Below, in pieces: positions 23,201 through 30,391 of a stretch of DNA of 64,000 bases. The first letter of the stretch is position 1. The number at the start of each line of letters is the position of its first letter. This DNA is from Ilumatobacteraceae bacterium (lineage in GTDB: Bacteria > Actinomycetota > Acidimicrobiia > Acidimicrobiales > Ilumatobacteraceae): the NCBI GenBank assembly GCA_025463305.1, contig JAOBWK010000081.1:62001-126000 (forward strand), written 5' to 3'. The notes under the pieces were generated by a model. That model was not told where the DNA came from. It made no database searches and saw only the letters and a program-made list of their open reading frames with translations. Made by a program: the position numbers and the translations under genes.

Positions 23201-24160
23201 ATGGCCCTCACGATCAACGACCTGAAATCCAGACGGCAGATCGCCGACAAGTCCTTCGGGGTCCTCGTCTTCCTCGGCGGTGCAGCGATCCTGGTGATCC
23301 TCGGCGTCATCGCCTACACCATCACCAACCGGTCCACCGACGCCTTCAAGATCGCCGGCATCAAGTTCTTCACCGGGCAGAAGTTCGTCCCGAACGCGAC
23401 ACCGCCGCTGCTCGGCATCCTCAAGTACATCTTCGGCACCGCGCTGACGTCGCTCATCGCCATCGTGCTCGCCGTGCCGATCAGCCTCGGCCTGGCGCTG
23501 TTCACCACCCAGGTCGCCCCCGCCTGGCTGAAGCGCCCGCTCGTGGCCCTCACCGACCTCGTGGCCGTCGTGCCCTCGGTGGTGTTCGGCCTCTGGGGCA
23601 TCATCTTCCTCGCCCCGAAGATCACCACGCTCTACAAGCACATCAGCTCGGCCGTCCACGGCATCCCCGTGCTCGACTCGCTGTTCGGCAAGGTCGGCTC
23701 CGGTCGCTCGTTCATGACCGCCGGGCTGATCCTCGCCGTGATGATCACACCGATCATCACGTCCATCTCGCGAGAGGTCATCGAGACCTGCCCGCAGACC
23801 GACCGCGACGGTGCGCTGGCGCTCGGTGCCACCCGCTGGGAGATGATCACCGGCGCCGTGATGCCCCACTCGATGGGCGGCATCGTCGGTGCCGTCATGC
23901 TCGGCCTCGGCCGGGCGATGGGCGAGACCATCGCCGCCGCACTCGTCATCGGCTCGTCGGCGGCCATCACCTCGAACCTGTTCTCGTCGGGCGACTCGCT
24001 GCCGGCGGTCATCGCCCTGCAGTGGGGTGAGGCCAATGCCACCGCCAAGAGCGCACTCATCGCGATGGGCCTCACCCTGTTCGTGATGACGCTGGTCGTC
24101 AACTTCGCGGCGACGGCGATCGTCGGCCGCTCCACCAGGAGAATGCAGGGCGCATCGTGA
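23201..24160 (+). CDS. pstC: Phosphate ABC transporter permease PstC
   Basis: 319 residues and six membrane helices. The first runs at about residues 19-40 (FGVLVFLGGAAILVILGVIAY). The EAA loop that contacts PstB reads DGALALGATRWEMITGAVMPHSMGGI, followed by GRAMGETIAAALVIG. With PstA it forms the phosphate channel. It starts 134 bp after pstS, beyond a hairpin, and ends in a GTGA overlap with pstA. Confidence 0.93.
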   Translation: MALTINDLKSRRQIADKSFGVLVFLGGAAILVILGVIAYTITNRSTDAFKIAGIKFFTGQKFVPNATPPLLGILKYIFGTALTSLIAIVLAVPISLGLALFTTQVAPAWLKRPLVALTDLVAVVPSVVFGLWGIIFLAPKITTLYKHISSAVHGIPVLDSLFGKVGSGRSFMTAGLILAVMITPIITSISREVIETCPQTDRDGALALGATRWEMITGAVMPHSMGGIVGAVMLGLGRAMGETIAAALVIGSSAAITSNLFSSGDSLPAVIALQWGEANATAKSALIAMGLTLFVMTLVVNFAATAIVGRSTRRMQGAS

Positions 24161-25101
24161 CCGCGGTCATGGACGACGTGTCCGACCCGGTGCCGTCGCC
24201 GGAGCTGCTCGAAGATCTGGTCGGCGTCAGTGGCCGCCGCCGGACGAAGAACCTGGTGATGACCGGGCTGATGGTGGCGTCGGTGCTCGTGATCGCGATC
24301 GTGCTCGGCTTCGTCCTCGTCACCACGATCAGCAAGGGCTGGGGCATCGTGCACACCAAGTTCCCGCACTGGTTCACCGACGACATCCCGCCGACCGCGC
24401 GCCGGGTCGGTCCCGGCATGAAGGCCGCCATCGTCGGCACCATCGTCACCACGCTCGCCGCCACCGTGATCGCCGTACCGCTCGGCATCGGCGGTGCCGT
24501 GTACCTCAACGAGTACGGCAAGCGGAACCTGTTCGCCCGGATCCTGCGCTTCATGACGAGCGTGATGGCCGGTGTGCCCTCGATCGTCATGGGCCTGTTC
24601 ATCTACGTGTTCTGGGTGCTCCCCCGCCACCAGGAGGGCCTCACCGGCCTGGCCGGCTCGTTCGCCCTCGCCTGCTTGATGCTGCCCATCGTCGTCCGGG
24701 CCACCGAGGAGATGCTCAAGCTCGTGCCGCAGAACCTGCGCGACGCCAGCTACGCGCTCGGCGGCACCCGCAGCCGCACGACCCTCACCGTGGTCATCCC
24801 CAAGGCCGCTGCCGGCATCATCAGCGGATGCCTGCTCGCCGTGGCCCGTGCAGCGGGCGAGACCGCGCCGCTGATCTTCACGATCGCCGTCGGCGCCGGC
24901 GCGGTGCACAAGACCAACTGGAACGTCTTCAGCGGTCCGAACACGTCACTGTCGCTGCAGATCTACTCCAACGCGAAGGAGACGCTGCAGTCCGCCCAGG
25001 ACCGCGGCTGGGGCGCAGCACTCACGTTGATCGCGCTCGCGTTCCTGTTTACGATCGTGGCGAGGATTCTCTCCGCCCGCATCGCGAAGAAGACCCAATG
25101 A
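24157..25101 (+). CDS. pstA: Phosphate ABC transporter permease PstA
   Basis: 314 residues from a GTG in a GTGA overlap with pstC. After about 35 cytoplasmic residues come six membrane helices; the EAA loop is [26 protein letters not shown], then [17 protein letters not shown]. The periplasmic stretch [21 protein letters not shown] lies after helix 1. It pairs with PstC. The second pstB follows after 40 bases. Confidence 0.93.
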   Translation: MTAVMDDVSDPVPSPELLEDLVGVSGRRRTKNLVMTGLMVASVLVIAIVLGFVLVTTISKGWGIVHTKFPHWFTDDIPPTARRVGPGMKAAIVGTIVTTLAATVIAVPLGIGGAVYLNEYGKRNLFARILRFMTSVMAGVPSIVMGLFIYVFWVLPRHQEGLTGLAGSFALACLMLPIVVRATEEMLKLVPQNLRDASYALGGTRSRTTLTVVIPKAAAGIISGCLLAVARAAGETAPLIFTIAVGAGAVHKTNWNVFSGPNTSLSLQIYSNAKETLQSAQDRGWGAALTLIALAFLFTIVARILSARIAKKTQ

Positions 25102-25141
25102 CTCCCCCCGGAGTCCGCACGGCAGGCACGGAGGCCCGGCG

Positions 25142-26026
25142 ATGACCGAGACACTGACAGCGCAGACGCCTCACGTCGGGCACGCCAGCCCCGCGGACCC
25201 CACCGCGGGGGCCGCTGGCGCCAACGGTTCCGCGCCACGCCCGAACCTCGTGTTCGATGTGCACGACCTCGCCGTGTACTACGGCGCGTTCAAGGCCGTG
25301 CGCGAAGTGAACCTGAAGATCCATCCGAACGAGATCACCGCGTTCATCGGTCCGTCGGGCTGCGGCAAGAGCACCGTCCTGCGCTGCTTCAACCGGATGA
25401 ACGACACCATCAAGAGCGCTCGTGTCGAGGGCCGGGTCAACTACCGCGGCATCGACCTCTACGGCGCCAACGTGTCGGCCACCCAGGTCCGCAAGCACGT
25501 CGGCATGGTGTTCCAGAAGCCGAACCCGTTCCCCAAGAGCATCTACGAGAACGTCGCCTACGGCCCCCGCCTCGCGGGCATCCGCAAGAGCAGCGAGCTC
25601 GACGAGATCGTCGAGACGTCGCTGAAGGGTGCCGCGCTGTGGGAAGAGGTCAAGGATCGGCTCAAGTCATCCGCCCTGGGTCTGTCCGGTGGTCAGCAGC
25701 AGCGGCTGTGCATCGGCCGGGCGCTCGCCGTGCAGCCCGACGTGATCCTGATGGACGAGCCCTGCTCAGCGCTCGACCCCATCGCCACCGCCCGCATCGA
25801 GGACCTGATGCAGGAGCTCAAGGCGAACAACACCATCATCATCGTCACCCACAGCATGCAACAGGCCGCACGCGTGAGCGACCGCACGGCGTTCTTCACC
25901 ACCGAGGTGAACGAGGCCAGCGATCGGCGCACCGGCGTGCTCGTCGAGTACAACCGCACCGACCGGATCTTCGCCAACCCGGCCGACAGCCGCACCGAGG
26001 CCTACGTCACCGGTCGCTTCGGCTGA
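25142..26026 (+). CDS. pstB: Phosphate ABC transporter ATPase PstB (second copy)
   Basis: 294 residues with canonical motifs: Walker [11 protein letters not shown]-loop VFQKPNPFP, signature LSGGQQQR, Walker [15 protein letters not shown]-loop [10 protein letters not shown]. It differs from the first PstB mainly in the first 40 residues, the signature (Leu rather than Gln) and scattered positions. It closes the pstS-C-A operon and is probably the dedicated ATPase, leaving the copy beside phoU for signalling or a different ratio. A hairpin follows. Confidence 0.92.
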   Translation: MTETLTAQTPHVGHASPADPTAGAAGANGSAPRPNLVFDVHDLAVYYGAFKAVREVNLKIHPNEITAFIGPSGCGKSTVLRCFNRMNDTIKSARVEGRVNYRGIDLYGANVSATQVRKHVGMVFQKPNPFPKSIYENVAYGPRLAGIRKSSELDEIVETSLKGAALWEEVKDRLKSSALGLSGGQQQRLCIGRALAVQPDVILMDEPCSALDPIATARIEDLMQELKANNTIIIVTHSMQQAARVSDRTAFFTTEVNEASDRRTGVLVEYNRTDRIFANPADSRTEAYVTGRFG

Positions 26027-26035
26027 GGTTTCCCT

Positions 26036-26052
26036 GACCGGCTGAGCCGGTC
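26036..26052. terminator. Short hairpin after the second pstB
   Basis: GACCGGC, TGA, GCCGGTC form a 7-bp stem with a 3-base loop just after the pstB stop, followed by the palindrome GACCGCGGTC. The place (convergent ends) fits a terminator, but no T-tract is present. Confidence 0.5.
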
Positions 26053-26084
26053 GACCGCGGTCGACGTTGATCGACCGCTCGATG

Positions 26085-26330
26085 TCAGTCGGCGGCTTGG
26101 GCGGCGACGGCAGCGATGGCCTTGCGCGGGTCGCGCATCTCGTGCCACGGATCGTCGAGGGCGCCCTCGAACAGGCGCATCGCCGTCATCTTGTCGTCCT
26201 CCGACAGGGCCGAGTTGGAGATCAGGTCGAGCGACGGGGCGATCTCGGTGCGACCGACCAAGAGCTCCGCAGCGAGCTGCTTCAGCGGGGTGTCCTGGAC
26301 GGGAACGGGCTTGACCCGGGGCGATGCCAT
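26085..26330 (-). CDS. Small conserved-looking protein of unknown function
   Basis: 81 residues from ATG 26330: a basic start (MASPRVKPVPVQDTPLKQ), then a predicted helical body (LAAELLVGRTEIAPSLDLI, MTAMRLFEGALDDPWHEM). No signal or membrane segment. TACGCT (complement of 26336-26341) lies 5 bases upstream, the leaderless pattern, which supports this start. Lying between ppk and the pst locus makes a phosphate link conceivable, but no family is recognised. Confidence 0.6.
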   Translation of the reverse strand: MASPRVKPVPVQDTPLKQLAAELLVGRTEIAPSLDLISNSALSEDDKMTAMRLFEGALDDPWHEMRDPRKAIAAVAAQAAD

Positions 26331-26363
26331 GGTGCAGCGTACGAGCACCTTCGCCTGAACCGG

Positions 26364-28430
26364 TCAGCGGCGCTGCTTGGCCGTCACCCAGTGGTACATC
26401 CGCTCCTGGCTGTGCGGCTCGAACGCATCGAGCGGACCGACCCGGAGCCACGTGTTGTCGGGCTGCAGATCGAACGCGACGATGTCGTCGGCGAGCTGGA
26501 ACTCGAGCACCTGATCGAGCCACGCCTGGTGCTTCGGGTGGGCGACGGGCACGAGCGTCTCCACCCGGCGATCGAGGTTGCGCGGCATCAGGTCGGCCGA
26601 GCCGATCAGGAAGTGTGGCGTGGCGGGATGCCCGCCGCCGATCTCGGCGCCGTTCGCGAACCGGTAGATGCGCGAGTGCTCGAGGTACCGACCGAGCACG
26701 CTGCGGACCCGGATGTTCTCGGACAGGCCGGGCACGCCGGCACGGATGCAGCAGATGCCGCGGACGAGCAGATCGATGCTGACCCCGGCGGCGCTCGCTT
26801 CGTAGAGGGCCTCGATCATCTCCGGATCGCCGATGGAGTTGGTCTTGATCGTGATGCTGCCGTTCTCGCCGTGCTTGGCCTCGTTGGCGATCAGCGCGAG
26901 GATCCGGTGACGCAGGTGGTGCGGCGCGACGACCAGCGACTTGTACTCGTTGTCGCGGCTGTAACCGGTGAGGTGGTTGAACAGCTGGGTCGCGTCCTCG
27001 CCGATGGCCGGGTCACACGTGATGTAGCCGAGGTCCTCGTACAGCCGGGCCGTGCGTGAGTTGTAGTTGCCGGTGCCGAGGTGCACGTAGCGGCGCAGCC
27101 CGTCGCTGTCGGAGCGCACGACGAGCACGCACTTGGCGTGCGTCTTCAAGCCGACGAGCCCGTAGACGACGTGCACGCCGGCGCGCTCCAGCGTCTTGGC
27201 CCAGGTCACGTTGGTGGCCTCGTCGAAGCGGGCCTTCAGCTCGACCAGGACGGCGACCTGCACGCCGCGCTCCGCGGCCCGGATCAGGCTGCGCGCGATG
27301 GGACTGTCGCCGGACGTGCGGTACAGCGTCATCTTGATCGACTGCACGCGCGGGTCCGACGCCGCCTCGGACAGGAAGGCCTCGGCCGAGCTGGCGAACG
27401 ACTCGTACGGATGGTGCACGAGGAGTGCCCGTTCACGCACGACCGAGAACAGGCTGCGATCGGCCTCCTCGGCGCGCAGGATGCGTCCGGCCGTGATCGG
27501 CGGCCAGGGCGTGTCCTTCAAGGTCGGGCGATCGAGCGCGTTGAGCGCGAACAGGCAGGTGAGATCGATCAGCTCGTCGTGCGACGTGACCGCATCGGGC
27601 TCCAGTTCCAGTTCGCGGAGCAGCAGCTCGAGCATCTCCTGGCTCATCGACGCATCGACCTCGAGGCGCACCGCCTTGCCGAACCGGCGGCGGCGCAGCT
27701 CCAGCTCGACGGCGGCGAGCAGGTCGTCGGCGTCCTCGTCCTCCACCGTCAGGTCGGCGTTGCGGGTGATCCGGAACGCTGCGACCTCTTCGATCTCCAT
27801 GCCGATGAACAGCTCGTGCAGATGGGCGCCGATGACCTGCTCGACGGGCACGAAGCGGCTGCCGCCGGGCAGCGCCATCAACCGCGGCAGGATCGACGGC
27901 ACCTTCAGGCGGGCGAAGCGGCGCTCGCCAGTCGTGGGGTCGGACACCATCGCAGCCAGGCTGAGGGCGAGGTTGGAGATGTACGGGAACGGGTGCGCCG
28001 GGTCCACCGCGAGTGGGGTGAGCACGGGGAAGATCCGCTGCAGGAAGATGTCGACGACGAACGCGCGCTCGACTTCGGTGAGGTCGTCCCAACCGACGAT
28101 CTCGATGCCCTCGTCGGCGAGCAGCGGCCGCAGCTCCTTGGCGACGATGTCCTCCTGGATGTCGATGAGGTCGCGCACGACGCCGCCGATGTCCTCGAGC
28201 AACTGGCCCGGTGTGCGCCCGTCGGCGCCGGCGAAGGTGAGATCCGCGGCCACCTGATCGTGCAGGGCGGCGACCCGGACCTGGAAGAACTCGTCGAGGT
28301 TGGACGAGAAGATCGCGATGAACTTGACCCGTTCGAGCAGCGGGATGCCGGGTTCGCCGGCCAGCGACAGGACGCGGCGGTTGAAGTCCAGCCAGCTCAG
28401 TTCGCGATTGAGTTGCCGCTCGTCAAGCAC
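26364..28430 (-). CDS. ppk: Polyphosphate kinase 1
   Basis: 688 residues, normal PPK1 length, with all four domains: N (RELSWLDFNRRVL), head, C1 and C2. The phospho-acceptor His431 is in VYGLVGLKTHAKCVLV; HLGTGNYNSRTARLYED and MTLYRTSGDSPIARSLIRA follow the PLD-like ATP site. It reversibly makes polyphosphate from ATP. It lies beside the phosphate regulon, and a three-unit PHO box sits 39-67 bp upstream of its start, though in reverse orientation, so regulation by RegX3 is likely. Confidence 0.95.
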   Translation of the reverse strand: MLDERQLNRELSWLDFNRRVLSLAGEPGIPLLERVKFIAIFSSNLDEFFQVRVAALHDQVAADLTFAGADGRTPGQLLEDIGGVVRDLIDIQEDIVAKELRPLLADEGIEIVGWDDLTEVERAFVVDIFLQRIFPVLTPLAVDPAHPFPYISNLALSLAAMVSDPTTGERRFARLKVPSILPRLMALPGGSRFVPVEQVIGAHLHELFIGMEIEEVAAFRITRNADLTVEDEDADDLLAAVELELRRRRFGKAVRLEVDASMSQEMLELLLRELELEPDAVTSHDELIDLTCLFALNALDRPTLKDTPWPPITAGRILRAEEADRSLFSVVRERALLVHHPYESFASSAEAFLSEAASDPRVQSIKMTLYRTSGDSPIARSLIRAAERGVQVAVLVELKARFDEATNVTWAKTLERAGVHVVYGLVGLKTHAKCVLVVRSDSDGLRRYVHLGTGNYNSRTARLYEDLGYITCDPAIGEDATQLFNHLTGYSRDNEYKSLVVAPHHLRHRILALIANEAKHGENGSITIKTNSIGDPEMIEALYEASAAGVSIDLLVRGICCIRAGVPGLSENIRVRSVLGRYLEHSRIYRFANGAEIGGGHPATPHFLIGSADLMPRNLDRRVETLVPVAHPKHQAWLDQVLEFQLADDIVAFDLQPDNTWLRVGPLDAFEPHSQERMYHWVTAKQRR

Positions 28431-28468
28431 GACGGGAGGTTAGCGCCGACGCCCTGGTCCGACGAGGT

Positions 28469-28497
28469 GTTCACCGACAGTTCGCCTCGCGTTCAGC
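28469..28497 (+). promoter_or_regulatory. Three-unit PHO box upstream of ppk
   Basis: GTTCACC (28469), GTTCGCC (28480) and GTTCAGC (28491) are spaced exactly 11 bp on the plus strand. The nearest start downstream of the site on the minus strand is ppk at 28430. The repeats face away from ppk, unlike the two boxes at pst. RegX3 could activate or repress ppk from here. Confidence 0.65.
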
Positions 28498-28539
28498 CGT
28501 CGATCTCTGTCGACCAGCTCCGTCGACCAGTGCCGTGGA

Positions 28540-28797
28540 TCAGTCCTCGTCGATGAGGCCGAGGTCCCATTCGATGGAGATGGCCTCACGCTCGGCATCA
28601 CGCACGATGCGCTCGCGGTTGCGCCGGAACTGCGGGTCGTCACGGGGCAGCAGGACCAGCCGGGCCAGGACCCGGGCCCGGAACTCGTCGAGGACGGTGC
28701 GATCGCCGTAATCGCCGTAGACCTCCCAATGCGGGGAGACCGGTCCGAGGTAGACGATGCGAGCGTGAGCACGCGGCTGGACGTTGAGGTCGGTCAT
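28540..28797 (-). CDS. Small conserved-looking protein of unknown function
   Basis: 85 residues from ATG 28797, with AGGAGTGC as a ribosome site just upstream. The sequence is mixed: a beta-like start (ARIVYLGPVSPHWEVYGDYGD) and a charged helical end (RVLARLVLLPRDDPQFRRNRERIVRDAERE), closing with an acidic IDED. No membrane segment or known motif is seen. It is read in the same direction as ppk, with the PHO box between them, so it might be co-regulated. Confidence 0.6.
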   Translation of the reverse strand: MTDLNVQPRAHARIVYLGPVSPHWEVYGDYGDRTVLDEFRARVLARLVLLPRDDPQFRRNRERIVRDAEREAISIEWDLGLIDED

Positions 28798-28922
28798 GTT
28801 GCACTCCTGGCAGACGAACTCCGGATTGTACCGGGGTGACCCCCGACCATGGCCCGGGCGGGCCGCCGAGGCGACAAATGCTTGGAAAACGAGTTCGGTT
28901 GTGTTTGACTTGTTCGAAACCG

Positions 28923-28948
28923 GGAACCGAGTGGCCTCGTAGAACGTC
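28923..28948 (+). promoter_or_regulatory. ECF-sigma-type promoter candidate before the first whiB
   Basis: GGAACC (28923-28928), 16 bases, then CGTC (28945-28948) matches the GGAAC...CGTC pattern of many extracytoplasmic-function sigma promoters. It gives a leader of roughly 90 bases before the ATG at 29047. Confidence 0.45.
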
Positions 28949-29046
28949 TGAGGAGAGACGAACTTCGTGGTTCGGTGACCGGTGCCCCCTGGGGCTTCGT
29001 GCGGGCGGACCACGCGAGAGCGTGGAAACAAGCGAAAGGCTCGTTC

Positions 29047-29316
29047 ATGCACGATCACACGTCCGAAGACGCCGCGACCATCTGGATGGCTCAGGGCAAC
29101 TGCCGGAACTATCCACCCGCGGCGTTCTTCCCGAGCGACGGCGTCGGTGTCGACCGCGCCCGCAAGATCTGCGCCACGTGCCCGGTCGCCGACACCTGCC
29201 TCGAGTACGCCCTGCACAACCGCATCGAACACGGTGTGTGGGGTGGCTGCAGCGAGCGCGAACGCCGACGCATCCTCAAGCGTCGCCGCGGTCTCTCGGT
29301 CGTCTCGATCAACTGA
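29047..29316 (+). CDS. WhiB-family iron-sulphur transcription regulator
   Basis: 89 residues with the four cluster cysteines in C-x29-C-x2-C-x5-C spacing (GNCRNYPP, then KICATCPVADTC), the turn GVWGG(C)SE and a basic DNA-binding tail ERERRRILKRRR. WhiB proteins bind a [4Fe-4S] cluster and act with sigma factors. Upstream lies an ECF-like promoter; AAAGG precedes the start. It does not clearly match one of WhiB1-7. An extra Cys follows the GVWGG turn. Confidence 0.88.
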   Translation: MHDHTSEDAATIWMAQGNCRNYPPAAFFPSDGVGVDRARKICATCPVADTCLEYALHNRIEHGVWGGCSERERRRILKRRRGLSVVSIN

Positions 29317-29358
29317 GCCGCCGGCGGGCTTCGGCTCGTCCCGTCTGCACCGAAGGTC

Positions 29359-29384
29359 GTGTGGCGCGCCCGTGTGGCGCGCCC
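29359..29384. repeat. 13-bp tandem duplication
   Basis: GTGTGGCGCGCCC occurs twice with no gap (29359-29371, 29372-29384) in the non-coding space after the first whiB. No function is evident. Confidence 0.8.
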
Positions 29385-29457
29385 GGCCTCCGGTGAGCCG
29401 CGAGAGCACACGGATGGCGCCCCGACCGGGGTCGAGCGTGTGTGCACAGGAAAACGA

Positions 29458-29488
29458 CGAACGCCACTGCCTGAGGCAGTGGCGTTCG
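29458..29488 (-). terminator. Intrinsic terminator for tatA
   Basis: A perfect 14-bp stem (29458-29471 with 29475-29488) and 3-base loop is followed on the minus strand by TCGTTTTCC. That orientation fits termination of tatA, whose stop is 36 bases away. Confidence 0.8.
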
Positions 29489-29523
29489 GGCGAAGTCGGG
29501 GGCTCGCCGAGGCGAGCGGGTGA

Positions 29524-29769
29524 TCAGGCGTCGGCCGGCTTGTCCTGGTTGGCCTTGTCGAGCTCGGCCAAGCGGGCCAGCTTCTGATCGATCGTCTCGG
29601 TCTCGGGGGAGGGCTCGTGGCCCTCCTTGCTCTGGTCGAGGCCCTTCTTGAACTCACTCTGCGCCTTGCCCAGGTTCTTGGCGAGCTTGGGCAGCTGCGA
29701 GCCGCCGAACAGGACCAAAACGGCAACGATCAAGATGGCCAGTTCAGGCCCTTCGAGGAATGCGAACAT
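29524..29769 (-). CDS. tatA: Twin-arginine translocase subunit TatA
   Basis: 81 residues: a short N-terminal membrane helix (ELAILIVAVLVLFGG), the hinge SQLPKLAKNLGKA with the FGGxxLP-type sequence, an amphipathic helix with KKGLDQSK and an acidic tail. TatA rings open the membrane for folded proteins with RR signals; the DUF1501 protein at 39.5-40.8 kb has such a signal. No tatB or tatC is adjacent. AAGGTG precedes the start. Confidence 0.9.
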   Translation of the reverse strand: MFAFLEGPELAILIVAVLVLFGGSQLPKLAKNLGKAQSEFKKGLDQSKEGHEPSPETETIDQKLARLAELDKANQDKPADA

Positions 29770-29898
29770 GACTACACCTTACCAGTGGGGACCCGAGAGC
29801 GATAGTGGCTCAGCGGGTTTGCGGTTCCGAGGCGGCGCTCGGCTTGCACAGTGTTCGCAGCGGACGGCGTCCGTGGATGACGGAAGCGACGACTTCGA

Positions 29899-30171
29899 TC
29901 AGGCGGTGGCGGTGCGACGCGTGGACTGGGCGCGCTGACGACGCAGCCGGCGGCGCTCGCGCTCGCTCAGGCCGCCCCAGATGCCGAACTTCTCGCCGTT
30001 GACCAATGCGAACTCGAGGCAGTCGAGACGGACCACGCACCCGCGGCAGACCTCCTTGGCCTCGCGCGTGCTGGCGCCGCGCTCAGGAAAGAAGAGATCG
30101 GGGTCCACGCCGAGGCAGTTCGCCTGATCCTGCCAACTGCGGTCATCGTCGTGAGAGTTCATGAATTGCAT
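29899..30171 (-). CDS. whiB2: WhiB2/WhmD-like regulator
   Basis: 90 residues. Cluster cysteines in QANCLG, EVCRGC and LDC; the middle, FFPERGASTREAKEVCRGC, and the turn FGIWGGLSERERRRLRR closely follow mycobacterial WhiB2/WhmD from memory. That protein controls septation and cell division. AGGAGG lies 7 bases before ATG 30171. A second in-frame ATG is 3 codons later. It lies upstream of tatA in the same direction, with a 129-bp gap. Confidence 0.88.
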   Translation of the reverse strand: MQFMNSHDDDRSWQDQANCLGVDPDLFFPERGASTREAKEVCRGCVVRLDCLEFALVNGEKFGIWGGLSERERRRLRRQRAQSTRRTATA

Positions 30172-30259
30172 CGTGTGGCCTCCTGCCTTTGTAGGCCGGG
30201 AGTGCTGCTCAACGAGACGAGGTCTTCGAAGCTGGCACCCCTGTAATTACAACGGTGTC

Positions 30260-30289
30260 ATTGTCCCCTATCACATCGCACGTTTGCAA
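30260..30289 (-). promoter_or_regulatory. Promoter for whiB2
   Basis: On the minus strand TTGCAA (30289-30284), 18 bases, then GACAAT (30265-30260) resembles a housekeeping promoter. It would give a leader of about 80 bases, consistent with the clear ribosome site. Confidence 0.5.
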
Positions 30290-30316
30290 GGGCGGATCTC
30301 ACATTTGTGCTTTTTC

Positions 30317-30332
30317 TCGCGCGATCGCGCGA
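30317..30332. promoter_or_regulatory. 16-bp perfect palindrome
   Basis: TCGCGCGATCGCGCGA is its own reverse complement. It lies in the 220-bp gap between whiB2 and the VWA gene, about 30 bases upstream of the whiB2 -35. It could be a regulator site; no T-tract makes a terminator less likely. Confidence 0.45.
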
Positions 30333-30391
30333 CCGATTGTCAAGCACCCTCTGATCCAGGGACCAGCGTGTTGTCGAAACGCCCTGCGCGG

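Noticed and set aside
30317..30332. Palindrome as terminator of the VWA gene
   Set aside because: On the minus strand it is followed by an A-run, not a T-run; an operator fits better.
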